The position numbers and the translations under genes are program-made. From Treponema socranskii subsp. buccale (GTDB lineage: Bacteria; Spirochaetota; Spirochaetia; Treponematales; Treponemataceae): DNA of 64,000 nucleotides. The notes beneath the pieces were generated by a model that saw only the letters and a list, made by a program, of their open reading frames with translations, had not been told where the DNA came from and ran no database searches. Numbering within the stretch: the stretch's first letter is position 1; the number at the start of each line of letters is the position of its first letter. The stretch covers positions 1,178,001 to 1,242,000 of the forward strand of contig NZ_CP054258.1 in the NCBI RefSeq assembly GCF_024181585.1, given 5' to 3'. This document shows, one piece after another, positions 24,492 to 31,935 of the stretch.

Positions 24492-24791
24492 ATGGGCGGT
24501 AAAAGGATCAGTTTTACACTTACGGAAGACATCGTGAAAGAACTTGCCGTAAAAGCAAAAGAGAACGGCTTTATAAGCGCACCGGCTTACGTACGGCATC
24601 TTACTGCGCTGAAACTCAAGCAAAATGGAAAGCACACGTTGAACATCGAAGTTGCGAATTATGATGAACTCAATGAATTTGCCGCAAGCAAAGGGTTCGG
24701 GACGATCGAAAGTTTTGCGACTTTTGCCATGTCTCAGTATATGACCAAATATCCGATTTCAGGGCGTAAAAAAGCAGAAACGGGAAATTAG
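24492..24791 (+). CDS. Ribbon-helix-helix-like protein
   Basis: 99 residues. KRISFTLTEDIVKELAVKAKENGF followed by APAYVRHLTALKLKQ resembles a CopG/Arc ribbon-helix-helix fold. It may bind DNA in the early region; the CTGTACAG palindrome downstream (24817-24828) is one possible site. ATG 24492 follows GGGGG. Confidence 0.6.
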   Translation: MGGKRISFTLTEDIVKELAVKAKENGFISAPAYVRHLTALKLKQNGKHTLNIEVANYDELNEFAASKGFGTIESFATFAMSQYMTKYPISGRKKAETGN

Positions 24792-24816
24792 TCGCCGACA
24801 GCCCTATCCTCGTTTA

Positions 24817-24828
24817 GGCTGTACAGCC
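24817..24828. repeat. 12-bp palindrome with CTGTACAG core
   Basis: GGCTGTACAGCC lies in the 118-bp gap before gemA. A second palindrome with the same 8-bp core, ACCTGTACAGGT, lies in the methylase leader at 40537-40548. They may be shared operator or RNA elements. Confidence 0.45.
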
Positions 24829-24909
24829 ATACGGGTTACAGGGCAAGCCAAAGGGACGGTAAAACAAGCAAAATTGCCATTACAAGAGATAACGTAAGGA
24901 GCATATAAA

Positions 24910-25362
24910 ATGACCGGAAAAAAGATAGACAGGCGGAAAAAGCTCATACAGCTCATCCACATCGCAAAGAGCAAACTGCAGATGAGCGACGGCGATTATC
25001 GCGCGCTGCTTGTCGGCATCGGCGGAAAGACGAGCAGCGCGGAGCTTACCGTTGCGGAACTGGAACAGGTTTTCAAAGCGTTCAAATCGCTCGGCTTTAC
25101 GGTAAAAAAACTGCCGGTAACGGATCTCGATCGCGGGCTTGCAAGCGATGCACAGCTCGCGTACATCAAGGGGATGTGGGAGCTGGTCAGCAGAGAAAAG
25201 ACGGAGCGGTCGCTGAATCGTTTTGTAAGGCGGATCACCGGCGCCGTGCATTTGCGATTTTTGAACGTGTACTCGGCGCAAAAGGTAACGATCGCATTGC
25301 GGACGATGATGATAGATGCCGGCTATGATCCGGACGGCATAGCGGTTACGGAGGCAAGATGA
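24910..25362 (+). CDS. gemA: GemA-family regulator (DUF1018, Mu gp16)
   Basis: 150 residues. KKLIQLIHIAKSKLQMSDGDYRALL, TSSAELTVAELEQVFKAFKSLGF and the C-terminal QKVTIALRTMMIDAG are the DUF1018/GemA signature. In Mu the gem locus affects host gene expression and DNA topology. It overlaps mor by four bases, as in Mu where gemA and mor are adjacent and coupled. Confidence 0.9.
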   Translation: MTGKKIDRRKKLIQLIHIAKSKLQMSDGDYRALLVGIGGKTSSAELTVAELEQVFKAFKSLGFTVKKLPVTDLDRGLASDAQLAYIKGMWELVSREKTERSLNRFVRRITGAVHLRFLNVYSAQKVTIALRTMMIDAGYDPDGIAVTEAR

Positions 25363-25802
25363 ATTTATTGCAGGACATGGTAAGAGATGTTGTCGATCGA
25401 GGGGTGGACTACGACGATGCTCTTTGTGCCCTGCGGCATTTTGCCCGCTACTACGGCGGGCAGCACATCTATATACCGGTACATGCCGACACCGATCTCG
25501 CAGAGCAAATCAGGGGGATCCTTACGGATGCCGTCGGAGGGGCGGTCGCGGATCGGATATTGGATGTTATCGCAACTCTGTACGGCGGGGTACAGCATTA
25601 TATACCGCTTGAAACGCGTGCGTTTAAAAAGCAGATCGCGCTCGAAGTACACAGCGCATACGACGGCACGCAGGAATGTATGAGGGATTTATGCCGCAAA
25701 TACAACTGCTCGCTTACACAGATTTACCGGCTATGGCATGCGGGCGAAGCACAGGCGCTGAAAGCTAAGGCTGCTGCATCGCAGCGCGCGTTCGATTTTT
25801 AG
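25359..25802 (+). CDS. mor: Mor-family late/middle transcription activator
   Basis: 147 residues. The C-terminal 50 (CMRDLCRKYNCSLTQIYRLWH) is the helix-turn-helix of the Mor/C family. The family beta-strand motif YGGxxxYIP occurs twice (YYGGQHIYIP ~31-40, LYGGVQHYIP ~74-83), where Mor proteins usually show one. No separate C activator is seen, so this protein is the best candidate to activate P1-P4. It is the last early gene; a terminator follows. Confidence 0.9.
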   Translation: MNLLQDMVRDVVDRGVDYDDALCALRHFARYYGGQHIYIPVHADTDLAEQIRGILTDAVGGAVADRILDVIATLYGGVQHYIPLETRAFKKQIALEVHSAYDGTQECMRDLCRKYNCSLTQIYRLWHAGEAQALKAKAAASQRAFDF

Positions 25803-25813
25803 CGGCGGTTTTA

Positions 25814-25857
25814 TTAACGGTCGTTATAACAGGTCGGAAACAAAAAACTACTAGACT
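25814..25857 (+). promoter_or_regulatory. Late promoter P3 (protease/capsid/tail operon)
   Basis: The dyad TTAACGGTCGTT (25814-25825) and a -10, TAGACT (25852-25857), have the same 26-bp gap as P1, P2 and P4. Transcription should start at about 25863-25865, at or beside the ATG of the protease gene, giving a leaderless or nearly leaderless message. Confidence 0.72.
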
Positions 25858-25887
25858 GTCGGGTATGGATACCGACAGTCTTTTTTT
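25853..25887 (+). terminator. Early-operon terminator overlapping P3
   Basis: AGACTGTCGG (25853-25862) pairs with 25872-25881 around a 9-base loop, and T residues run from 25881 to 25887. RNA coming from mor forms the full hairpin and should terminate. RNA initiated at P3 starts inside the loop and lacks the 5' arm, so it should read through. Confidence 0.88.
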
Positions 25888-26842
25888 ATGCCTCAACTTC
25901 GAAGGCAATAAGATACCGGACAAAATACAACTCTTACCTGCAGGGGAATATGTCGCAGGCCGCGACGGTCGGCGCTGGACAAAACGCAGCGCGGAAGCCA
26001 TTGCACAAAAATCGAACGAGTATTTGCCGCAGCATATCATTGACGAAAATCACGCGACCGACTTGAAGGCGCCGCGCGGCGAAAGCGCGCCTGCAATGGG
26101 CTGGTTTACGAACGTGCGAGCGGAAGAAGACGGCTCGGTTTGGGCTGATGCCGTATGGACGTCTCGCGGAAAGACCGCGCTTGAAAATCAGGAGTATCGC
26201 TATATCTCTCCCGTGTTTGAATGCGACGCATCGGGGGAGATTATTAAAATAATGCGCGCTGCGCTCACCAACAGCCCCAACCTCGAATTGCAAAATCTCA
26301 ACAGTACACAAACCGCGCCGGCGGATAATCCGGCAAAGGAGAATGTAATGAAAAAGGAAATTTGTGCGGCATTGGGATTGCCCGAAACCGCGACCGACAA
26401 CGAAGTCCTTGCCGCGATCACCGCCCTGAAAACACAAGCAAACAGTGCACAGACGGTTGATCTTGCCGCTTACGCGCCGCGGGCGGATCTGGCGCAGATG
26501 GAAGCCCGAGCGGTTCAAGCGGAAAAGACGCTCGCTGAGATGAATGCCGCACAGCTTAAAGCAAAGGCAACGGCAGCCGTTGAAAAAGCTGTCGCCGATC
26601 GAAAGATCGCACCTGCAAGCAAGGACGCATACCTTGCGATGTGTGCGACCGAAGAAGGGCTTTCAAACTTTACAAAGATCATGGAAAGCTCGCCTGCTCT
26701 CATTCCGGGGGGTGCTTCGGGGGCTTCCGGCACGCCGCCTGCTGCCGAAACGCAGGCGGAGCTCAACGCGGAAGAAGAATCCTTCTGCAAGGCGATGGGC
26801 TACACGAAAGAAGAGTGGCTCAAAATCAAAGGGGGTAAATAA
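25865..26842 (+). CDS. Prohead protease/scaffold (Mu gene I, with internal Z-type start)
   Basis: 325 residues. The opening LFLCLNFEGNKIPDKIQLLPAGEY and DGRRWTKRSAEAIAQ, then IIDENHATDLKAPRGESAPAMGW, are the Mu gp32 protease signature. The C-terminal half is helical scaffold. An internal in-frame ATG (26348) has AAAGGAG six bases upstream and would give a 164-residue scaffold like Mu Z. The ATG at 25865 lies in the loop of the terminator hairpin and there is no upstream ribosome-binding site. Confidence 0.9.
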   Translation: MDTDSLFLCLNFEGNKIPDKIQLLPAGEYVAGRDGRRWTKRSAEAIAQKSNEYLPQHIIDENHATDLKAPRGESAPAMGWFTNVRAEEDGSVWADAVWTSRGKTALENQEYRYISPVFECDASGEIIKIMRAALTNSPNLELQNLNSTQTAPADNPAKENVMKKEICAALGLPETATDNEVLAAITALKTQANSAQTVDLAAYAPRADLAQMEARAVQAEKTLAEMNAAQLKAKATAAVEKAVADRKIAPASKDAYLAMCATEEGLSNFTKIMESSPALIPGGASGASGTPPAAETQAELNAEEESFCKAMGYTKEEWLKIKGGK

Positions 26843-26844
26843 CT

Positions 26845-27753
26845 ATGATAATAAAAGACAGTACCTTACAGGCTTTGCGCACGATGGTGCGCGCGGAATT
26901 CAGACAGGCGTTCGACGCGGCGGTAGCTCGCGAAGACTACAAAGAGCTCGTTACGATCATAACGAGCAATACAAAATCAAACTCGTATGCGTGGCTCGGC
27001 TCTTTTCCGCAGATGCGTGAATGGATCGGCGATCGTGTCGTGAACAGCATGAAAGAGTTCGCATACACGATCGAAAACAAAAAATACGAAGCGACGCTCG
27101 GTATTGAACGCACCGACATCGAAGACGACAATCTCGGTCAGTACCGTGTGCTTGCCCAATCGCAAGGACAGGAGACGGTGTCCTTTTTCTGGAGGCAGAT
27201 TGCAAAGCTCATGGCGGGCGGCTTTACCGCTCTCTGCTACGACGGACAAAATTTTTTCGACACCGATCACCCGGTGTACGAGAAGACGGACGGTACCGGC
27301 ACAAACACGCCCGCGTCGAACGTACTCGGAGCCGGAAGCGGGAAACCGTGGTTCCTGCTTGCCCTCGATCGTCCCTTGAAGCCCTTCATCATGCAGGAGC
27401 GCTTTGCGCCGGAGTTTGACGAAATCAAAGACACGCAAAACGATACGGTCTTTATGAAAGATCAGTATCTCTACGGTATCCGTTACCGCGGAAACTGGGG
27501 CTACGGACTGTGGCAGCAGGCAGTCGCGTCAAAAGAAGCGCTGACGCCTGAAAACTTCGGCAAGGCTTTCGGCATGATGGAAGCGTTTAAGCGCGACGGC
27601 GGCGATCCGCTGGGCTTGAAAGCGACGCACCTCGTCGTTGACGCGTCGAACCGTGCGGCTGCCGAAGCAATTCTGTTGAAGCAGAATTTGAGCGGCGGCG
27701 AATCGAATGTCGACTACAATCGCGTCAAGCTCGTCGTTTGTCACTGGTTGTAA
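26845..27753 (+). CDS. Major head protein (Mu gpT)
   Basis: 302 residues of the Mu gpT major capsid family: FRQAFDAAVAREDYKELVTII, then YAWLGSFPQMREWIGDR and YEATLGIERTDIEDDNLG. It forms the icosahedral shell. Length matches Mu T (~305 residues). It starts two bases after the protease/scaffold stop. Confidence 0.95.
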   Translation: MIIKDSTLQALRTMVRAEFRQAFDAAVAREDYKELVTIITSNTKSNSYAWLGSFPQMREWIGDRVVNSMKEFAYTIENKKYEATLGIERTDIEDDNLGQYRVLAQSQGQETVSFFWRQIAKLMAGGFTALCYDGQNFFDTDHPVYEKTDGTGTNTPASNVLGAGSGKPWFLLALDRPLKPFIMQERFAPEFDEIKDTQNDTVFMKDQYLYGIRYRGNWGYGLWQQAVASKEALTPENFGKAFGMMEAFKRDGGDPLGLKATHLVVDASNRAAAEAILLKQNLSGGESNVDYNRVKLVVCHWL

Positions 27754-27765
27754 TCGGAGGCGAAA

Positions 27766-28179
27766 ATGGAAAAGAAAACAGAACAGTTACAGGCCGCCGC
27801 CGAAAAAGCGGCACAGGCATTGCAGGCTGTGAGCGAAAAGCTGGAAGCGGCGCAAAAAGAGCTCGCGGAAAAACCGGAAGACGAAAAGCTGAAAAAGAAA
27901 GCCGAAGGTCTTACCGCAGCAGTAGAAGCGGCAAAGCAAAAACTCGATGCCGCACAGACCGCTTTAAAAGAAGCGGAAAAGTCGGGCGACGGTACCGATG
28001 CGGACAAAGGTTCGGAAGGCAAAAAAATCCGCCTGAAAGTCCGGAACAAAACCGGTCGGCCGACGTATTACCGCGCAGGCTTGTGTTTCGGGCAGGTCGA
28101 TGCGGAATACGAAGTTGCGAAAGGCATTGCAGACATTCTGCTTGCCGATCCGTGGCTTATCGCTGAGGAAGTAAAATGA
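27766..28179 (+). CDS. Coiled coil fused to Mu gp35-like domain
   Basis: 137 residues. Residues 1-80 form an Ala/Lys/Glu-rich coiled coil (EKLEAAQKELAEKPEDEKLK). Residues ~90-137 (KIRLKVRNKTGRPTYYRAGLCFG ... ADILLADPWLIAEEVK) resemble the HI1506/gp35-type small head domain. The coiled-coil extension is larger than in Mu. Probable head accessory protein. Confidence 0.7.
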   Translation: MEKKTEQLQAAAEKAAQALQAVSEKLEAAQKELAEKPEDEKLKKKAEGLTAAVEAAKQKLDAAQTALKEAEKSGDGTDADKGSEGKKIRLKVRNKTGRPTYYRAGLCFGQVDAEYEVAKGIADILLADPWLIAEEVK

Positions 28180-28607
28180 AAACGCTTTTAACGGCTTCGG
28201 AGCTGGAACAGCGGGCGGCGCTTCATTCGCTGCCGCTCGGCGAGGACGGTAATCTCGATGTCGCTCGCGTGGAGCTTGCGCTCACCGATGCGACAGGGAT
28301 CATCGTCGCACAGCTTCCGTGGCTGTTAAAAGACAGCGACATCATCGATCCGGTACCGGCACAGTTTGCGGCCGCCTTAAAAGGCATTTGTGCCGATATA
28401 ACCGTGCACCGTTTAACGGATGCGGTAACGTCGAGCGAAGATCAGAGGGCGTGGTATAGCGACAGCATTAAATTGCTTGAAAAGATAGACCGCGAGTTTA
28501 AGGGCGGATTGTCCGGCCCGGACTTACAGGAAGCGTCCATTGTTGTCGCAGGAGGGGCCGATGATGCGGACGATCCGCGCTATTGGAAAAAAGGCAAGGT
28601 GCTGTGA
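28176..28607 (+). CDS. DUF1320 head-tail connector (Mu gp36)
   Basis: 143 residues: LLTASELEQRAAL, then DATGIIVAQLPWLL and a helical middle ending DDPRYWKKGKVL. This is the DUF1320/gp36 family, likely part of the head-tail connector. It overlaps both neighbours by one to four bases. Confidence 0.87.
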   Translation: MKTLLTASELEQRAALHSLPLGEDGNLDVARVELALTDATGIIVAQLPWLLKDSDIIDPVPAQFAAALKGICADITVHRLTDAVTSSEDQRAWYSDSIKLLEKIDREFKGGLSGPDLQEASIVVAGGADDADDPRYWKKGKVL

Positions 28608-29065
28608 TGGGAAGTGCAAACGTGTCGGTAAATATAAAAGAGGTCGAAGCTCTTGCTAAAAAACTCAAGGGCTACGCTTTAACGCCGGCACAAGAGAACA
28701 ACCTCTTAAAGAGTCTCGGTGTCGAAATCGAGGCGCAAATATCGGAGCGTATCGAAAGCACGAAGCGAGACCCCGAAGGGAAAGCGTGGGCGGATATTGC
28801 CGATAAAACGCGGCAGTATCTTTTAAAGCATTTTCCGAGTGCACGGCCTCCTCTTTGGCGTACGGGCGAACTGCTTGACACGATCGAATCGCAGGTATCC
28901 GGCGCTGTACTGCTGACCGGTGCGACAAAGGAATATGCCGGTTATTTACAGGAAGGGACGAAACGAGGAATGCCCGCCCGTCCTTTTATCGGGTTATCCG
29001 CGCAGGATATATCAGCCCTCGCGGACTTAATCGATGTATGGCTTAAGGAGCACGTTGCCGCATGA
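28607..29065 (+). CDS. Virion morphogenesis protein (Mu gpG/gp31, tail completion)
   Basis: 152 residues. RDPEGKAWADIADKTRQYLLK, PPLWRTGELLDTIESQV and EYAGYLQEGTKRGMPARPFIGLS match the phage virion morphogenesis (tail S/gpG) family. In Mu this gene follows gp30; here it lies after gp36. ATG 28607 overlaps the gp36 stop by one base. Confidence 0.9.
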   Translation: MGSANVSVNIKEVEALAKKLKGYALTPAQENNLLKSLGVEIEAQISERIESTKRDPEGKAWADIADKTRQYLLKHFPSARPPLWRTGELLDTIESQVSGAVLLTGATKEYAGYLQEGTKRGMPARPFIGLSAQDISALADLIDVWLKEHVAA

Positions 29066-29598
29066 AAAAGACGTATTTGGATATACGGAACAGTGTGGTA
29101 GCACAGATAAAAGCGGCGTTTGCAAGCGACAAACGCATAAATGTTGCCGCACATCCGGGCAATTTCGACGAAGGCGAGATCCGCCGGTTGATGCAGACGA
29201 CACCGGCAATTTTAACATCGCTTGTCGGAATAAACGACGAGGATGTCGCGGACGAATGCTATATCGATTTTGTGAGCTGGGTACTGCATCGAGCGGATAA
29301 CAAAGATCGATTGTACGACGGCGCGTTGTCGCTCGTTTCGGCACTGGTCGGCATTATAAAAAATATTGACAATCCCGTTTCCTACGGCGGTGGAACAAAG
29401 ATAAACGCGCAGTGCCTGTATACGGGGTCACTCGATAAAATCAACGCGACGCTCTGGGCGGTACGGTGGCGGCTTATGGCGCGGGCGGTTACTGACGGCG
29501 GTATCACATTGCCCGATGATTTGGATTGGTTTAAGGGATACGACGCAAGCCTTGCGGTCGGAACGCAAAAGGCTCGTGACATAGTCAATTTTGATTAA
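29062..29598 (+). CDS. DUF1834 tail protein (Mu gp37)
   Basis: 178 residues, with DIRNSVVAQIKAAF at the start, TPAILTSLVGINDED centrally and TLWAVRWRLMARAV near the end, consistent with DUF1834, which acts in the tail terminator region of Mu-like phages. Confidence 0.85.
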   Translation: MKKTYLDIRNSVVAQIKAAFASDKRINVAAHPGNFDEGEIRRLMQTTPAILTSLVGINDEDVADECYIDFVSWVLHRADNKDRLYDGALSLVSALVGIIKNIDNPVSYGGGTKINAQCLYTGSLDKINATLWAVRWRLMARAVTDGGITLPDDLDWFKGYDASLAVGTQKARDIVNFD

Positions 29599-29614
29599 AC
29601 AGAAGGAGATAAGT

Positions 29615-31075
29615 ATGGCGATAGCATTTACGCAAATTCCGGCAGGCCTTTTGGTTCCGGGACAGTATCAGGAGATCGACAACAGTTTAGCGGGCGAAAC
29701 GGGCGACATTAAAACCGCCCTCATCGTCGGCGTAAAGACAAAGACCGGCAAGGCGCAGGCGGGAGTACCCGTGAATGTCGTAAGCGCCTCGCAAGCTGCA
29801 GATGCCTGCGGCTACGGAAGCCCTGCCGCGATTATGGCCGCATCTTTTTTGTCGATTAACAAAACCGAAAAGCTGTACGTTTTGCCGATCGACGAACCGG
29901 CAGCGGGGACGGCATGGAAAAGGGAATATACGGTGGAAGCCGCGAACGCGGGAGCCGGAAGCGTTATGCTTACCGTCAACGGCCGCGGCGTGTGGGCAGC
30001 TGTTAGTGCAGGGCTTACAGCCGATAAAATTGCCGCCACAATCGTCGCCGCATGCAACGGACTCGAAAACAACCCGATCGAAGCGACTGCCGACGGTGCG
30101 GGGAAAATCACCTTTTCTTCTATTTATAAGGGAGCCGCAGGGAACAAAAACACGCTTGAGGTAAAAAGCCTTGCCGCAGGCGTTACCGTAAAGGCCGGGA
30201 CGAAAACCGACGGAACGGGAGTTGCAGACCTTTCAGAGCTCCCTGAAATGCTCGGTGCAAAGCGGTGGAATTACATCGTCTTTGACTTTGACGATGAAGC
30301 GAGTATCAAACTCTTGGCGGAAGAGCTTGAAAGCCGCTATTCTGCAACGCGGCAAATAGGCGGACGCGCGTTCGTCGCTCTTTCGGGGAAGATCGGAAGC
30401 GCGAGCGAAGCAGGATCGATCCTTGCTCAGGCGGTAAAAATCAACTCTCCTCATATCTGCCTTATCCCGCGCGGGGAAGCCGTATCGCTTCCGTGCGAGT
30501 GGGCATCGCGTTTCGCGGCTTCTGCCTGCCGTATTTTAGCGGACGATCCGAGCGCCAATACCTACGACACAAAAGTTGTAGGCTTAGGTGCCGACAGCGA
30601 ATACGATTTCGACACAAGGCAAAAACTGCTTGAGGCGGGCGTAGCGACGTGGCGGCTCGATCCGACAGGGAACGTACTTATCGAGCGGCTCGTCACGAGC
30701 TACACAGAAAACACGGACGGCGGCCGCGATACGAGTTACCTCGATATTCAGGTCGTCGAAACCGTCGATGCGGTGCGCACCTATATCAACGCCGAAGCGA
30801 AAAAACGTTTTAAGGCGTGGAAGCTCGCGAGCACCGACGAAAACTTCGGCGCGGGTGCGAAGGTGATGACACCGGGAATCTGGCGGAGTTTTTTGGCCGA
30901 CCTGTACCAAACGGTTTTCATTGGGCAGAAAAACTGGTGTCAGGACTTTGAAAGCTATAAAGCGTCAATCCTTGTCGAAGTGAAAGCCGGAAGCAAAACA
31001 CGGCTCGAATATCGGCATCAGCCGGTTTTAATCGGTCAGTTCCTCATCGGCGCAGGGCTCAATCAATTCAAATAG
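29615..31075 (+). CDS. Contractile tail sheath (Mu gpL/gp39)
   Basis: 486 residues. IAFTQIPAGLLVPGQYQEIDN opens the protein, GIWRSFLADLYQTVFIG lies near the C-terminus and it ends LIGQFLIGAGLNQF. These are hallmarks of the Mu sheath family. It makes this a myovirus-type tail. ATG 29615 has AGAAGGAGA six bases upstream. Confidence 0.93.
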   Translation: MAIAFTQIPAGLLVPGQYQEIDNSLAGETGDIKTALIVGVKTKTGKAQAGVPVNVVSASQAADACGYGSPAAIMAASFLSINKTEKLYVLPIDEPAAGTAWKREYTVEAANAGAGSVMLTVNGRGVWAAVSAGLTADKIAATIVAACNGLENNPIEATADGAGKITFSSIYKGAAGNKNTLEVKSLAAGVTVKAGTKTDGTGVADLSELPEMLGAKRWNYIVFDFDDEASIKLLAEELESRYSATRQIGGRAFVALSGKIGSASEAGSILAQAVKINSPHICLIPRGEAVSLPCEWASRFAASACRILADDPSANTYDTKVVGLGADSEYDFDTRQKLLEAGVATWRLDPTGNVLIERLVTSYTENTDGGRDTSYLDIQVVETVDAVRTYINAEAKKRFKAWKLASTDENFGAGAKVMTPGIWRSFLADLYQTVFIGQKNWCQDFESYKASILVEVKAGSKTRLEYRHQPVLIGQFLIGAGLNQFK

Positions 31076-31087
31076 GAGGAAATGAAT

Positions 31088-31441
31088 ATGCAGTTGTTAA
31101 AGGTTTCAAGAGTTATATCCACAAGTTTGGGAGAGCTGCCCTTAAAGGAAGGAGGCGCGACGTTTAAGCCGTCGAGCTTCAAACGGGAAACGCAAGTCGG
31201 CGAAGTGCATGAAAACACGGGCTATGTCGAAACGCCGACAGCGGCGGAGCTTGTGCTGACGCTGAACGCGGCGATCGACCCGCAGGAATTTGCGAACGTG
31301 TCAAACGATACACTCACTATTTTTTTGTCAGGCGGCAGTCAGCACATGATGCCTGCTGCATGGGTAACAGAGGCGGTAGAGCTTTCTAAGGGCGAGCTTA
31401 AAGTGACGTACAACTCGGCAAAGAGCCAAAAGCTCGTGTAA
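31088..31441 (+). CDS. Tail tube protein (Mu gpM/gp40)
   Basis: 117 residues: SLGELPLKEGGATFKPSSFKRE followed by EVHENTGYVETPTAAELVLTLN, typical of Mu-type tail tube proteins. It forms the inner tube. The second ATG (31088) is chosen since TAGGAGGA at 31074-31080 is too close to the ATG at 31082. Confidence 0.88.
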   Translation: MQLLKVSRVISTSLGELPLKEGGATFKPSSFKRETQVGEVHENTGYVETPTAAELVLTLNAAIDPQEFANVSNDTLTIFLSGGSQHMMPAAWVTEAVELSKGELKVTYNSAKSQKLV

Positions 31442-31450
31442 GGAGAGGTT

Positions 31451-31771
31451 GTGAAAACGATTTATTTGAAGCATCCGGTTACGCTCGGAGAAAGAACCGT
31501 TTCGGAGCTGACGCTTTCTCAGCCGAAGGTAAAGCACTTTATGCGCACCGACGGACATGCGGCTGGTGATGTAGCATCGGATATTGCGCTTTTATCCGGC
31601 CTTACCGGAGAACCCGAATCGCTTTTGCAGGAGATCGACCCGCGCGATTGGGCGAATATCCGGTACGATCTGCAAAAGATCTACGCGGTCTTTTTCGGCC
31701 TTAAAGCGGACTATGAAGACCCGAGCGACGAGGCGAACGCGGGAGAAGACCCTACCAAGGCGGCGGACTGA
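31451..31771 (+). CDS. Tail assembly chaperone (Mu gp41)
   Basis: 106 residues beginning at GTG 31451 with AGGAGAGG just upstream. VKTIYLKHPVTLGERTVSELTL, DIALLSGLTGEPESLLQEIDPRDW and the acidic tail fit the Mu gp41/GpE chaperone. A second frame opens before its stop and runs to the tape-measure gene, as in phages that make a frameshifted longer chaperone. Confidence 0.83.
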   Translation: MKTIYLKHPVTLGERTVSELTLSQPKVKHFMRTDGHAAGDVASDIALLSGLTGEPESLLQEIDPRDWANIRYDLQKIYAVFFGLKADYEDPSDEANAGEDPTKAAD

Positions 31772-31935
31772 CCGCTGCCGAAGTATGCGATTTTCTATTT
31801 GAAACGGTAACCGAGCTTATGAGCCTTTTGCCGTCCTTGCCGTATACCGTTATTTTGAACTTTTCGTGGAAAGAACTCAAGAAATGGCATGCGGCGGCGG
31901 TAAAAAACTATAAGACTGTCAACGGAATAAAATAA
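31717..31935 (+). CDS. Second tail assembly chaperone segment (-1 frame)
   Basis: Open in the -1 frame relative to the chaperone. It overlaps that gene until 31771 and ends in a TAA sharing one base with the tape-measure ATG. The readable part, LTAAEVCDFLFETVTELMSL then ILNFSWKELKKWHAAAVKNY, looks like a real helical protein. There is no ATG at its head. A -1 ribosomal frameshift is expected by analogy with Mu gp41, but no textbook slippery heptamer is visible; a CTG (31768) overlapping the upstream stop is an alternative start. Confidence 0.6.
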   Translation, partial: RPERRGERGRRPYQGGGLTAAEVCDFLFETVTELMSLLPSLPYTVILNFSWKELKKWHAAAVKNYKTVNGIK

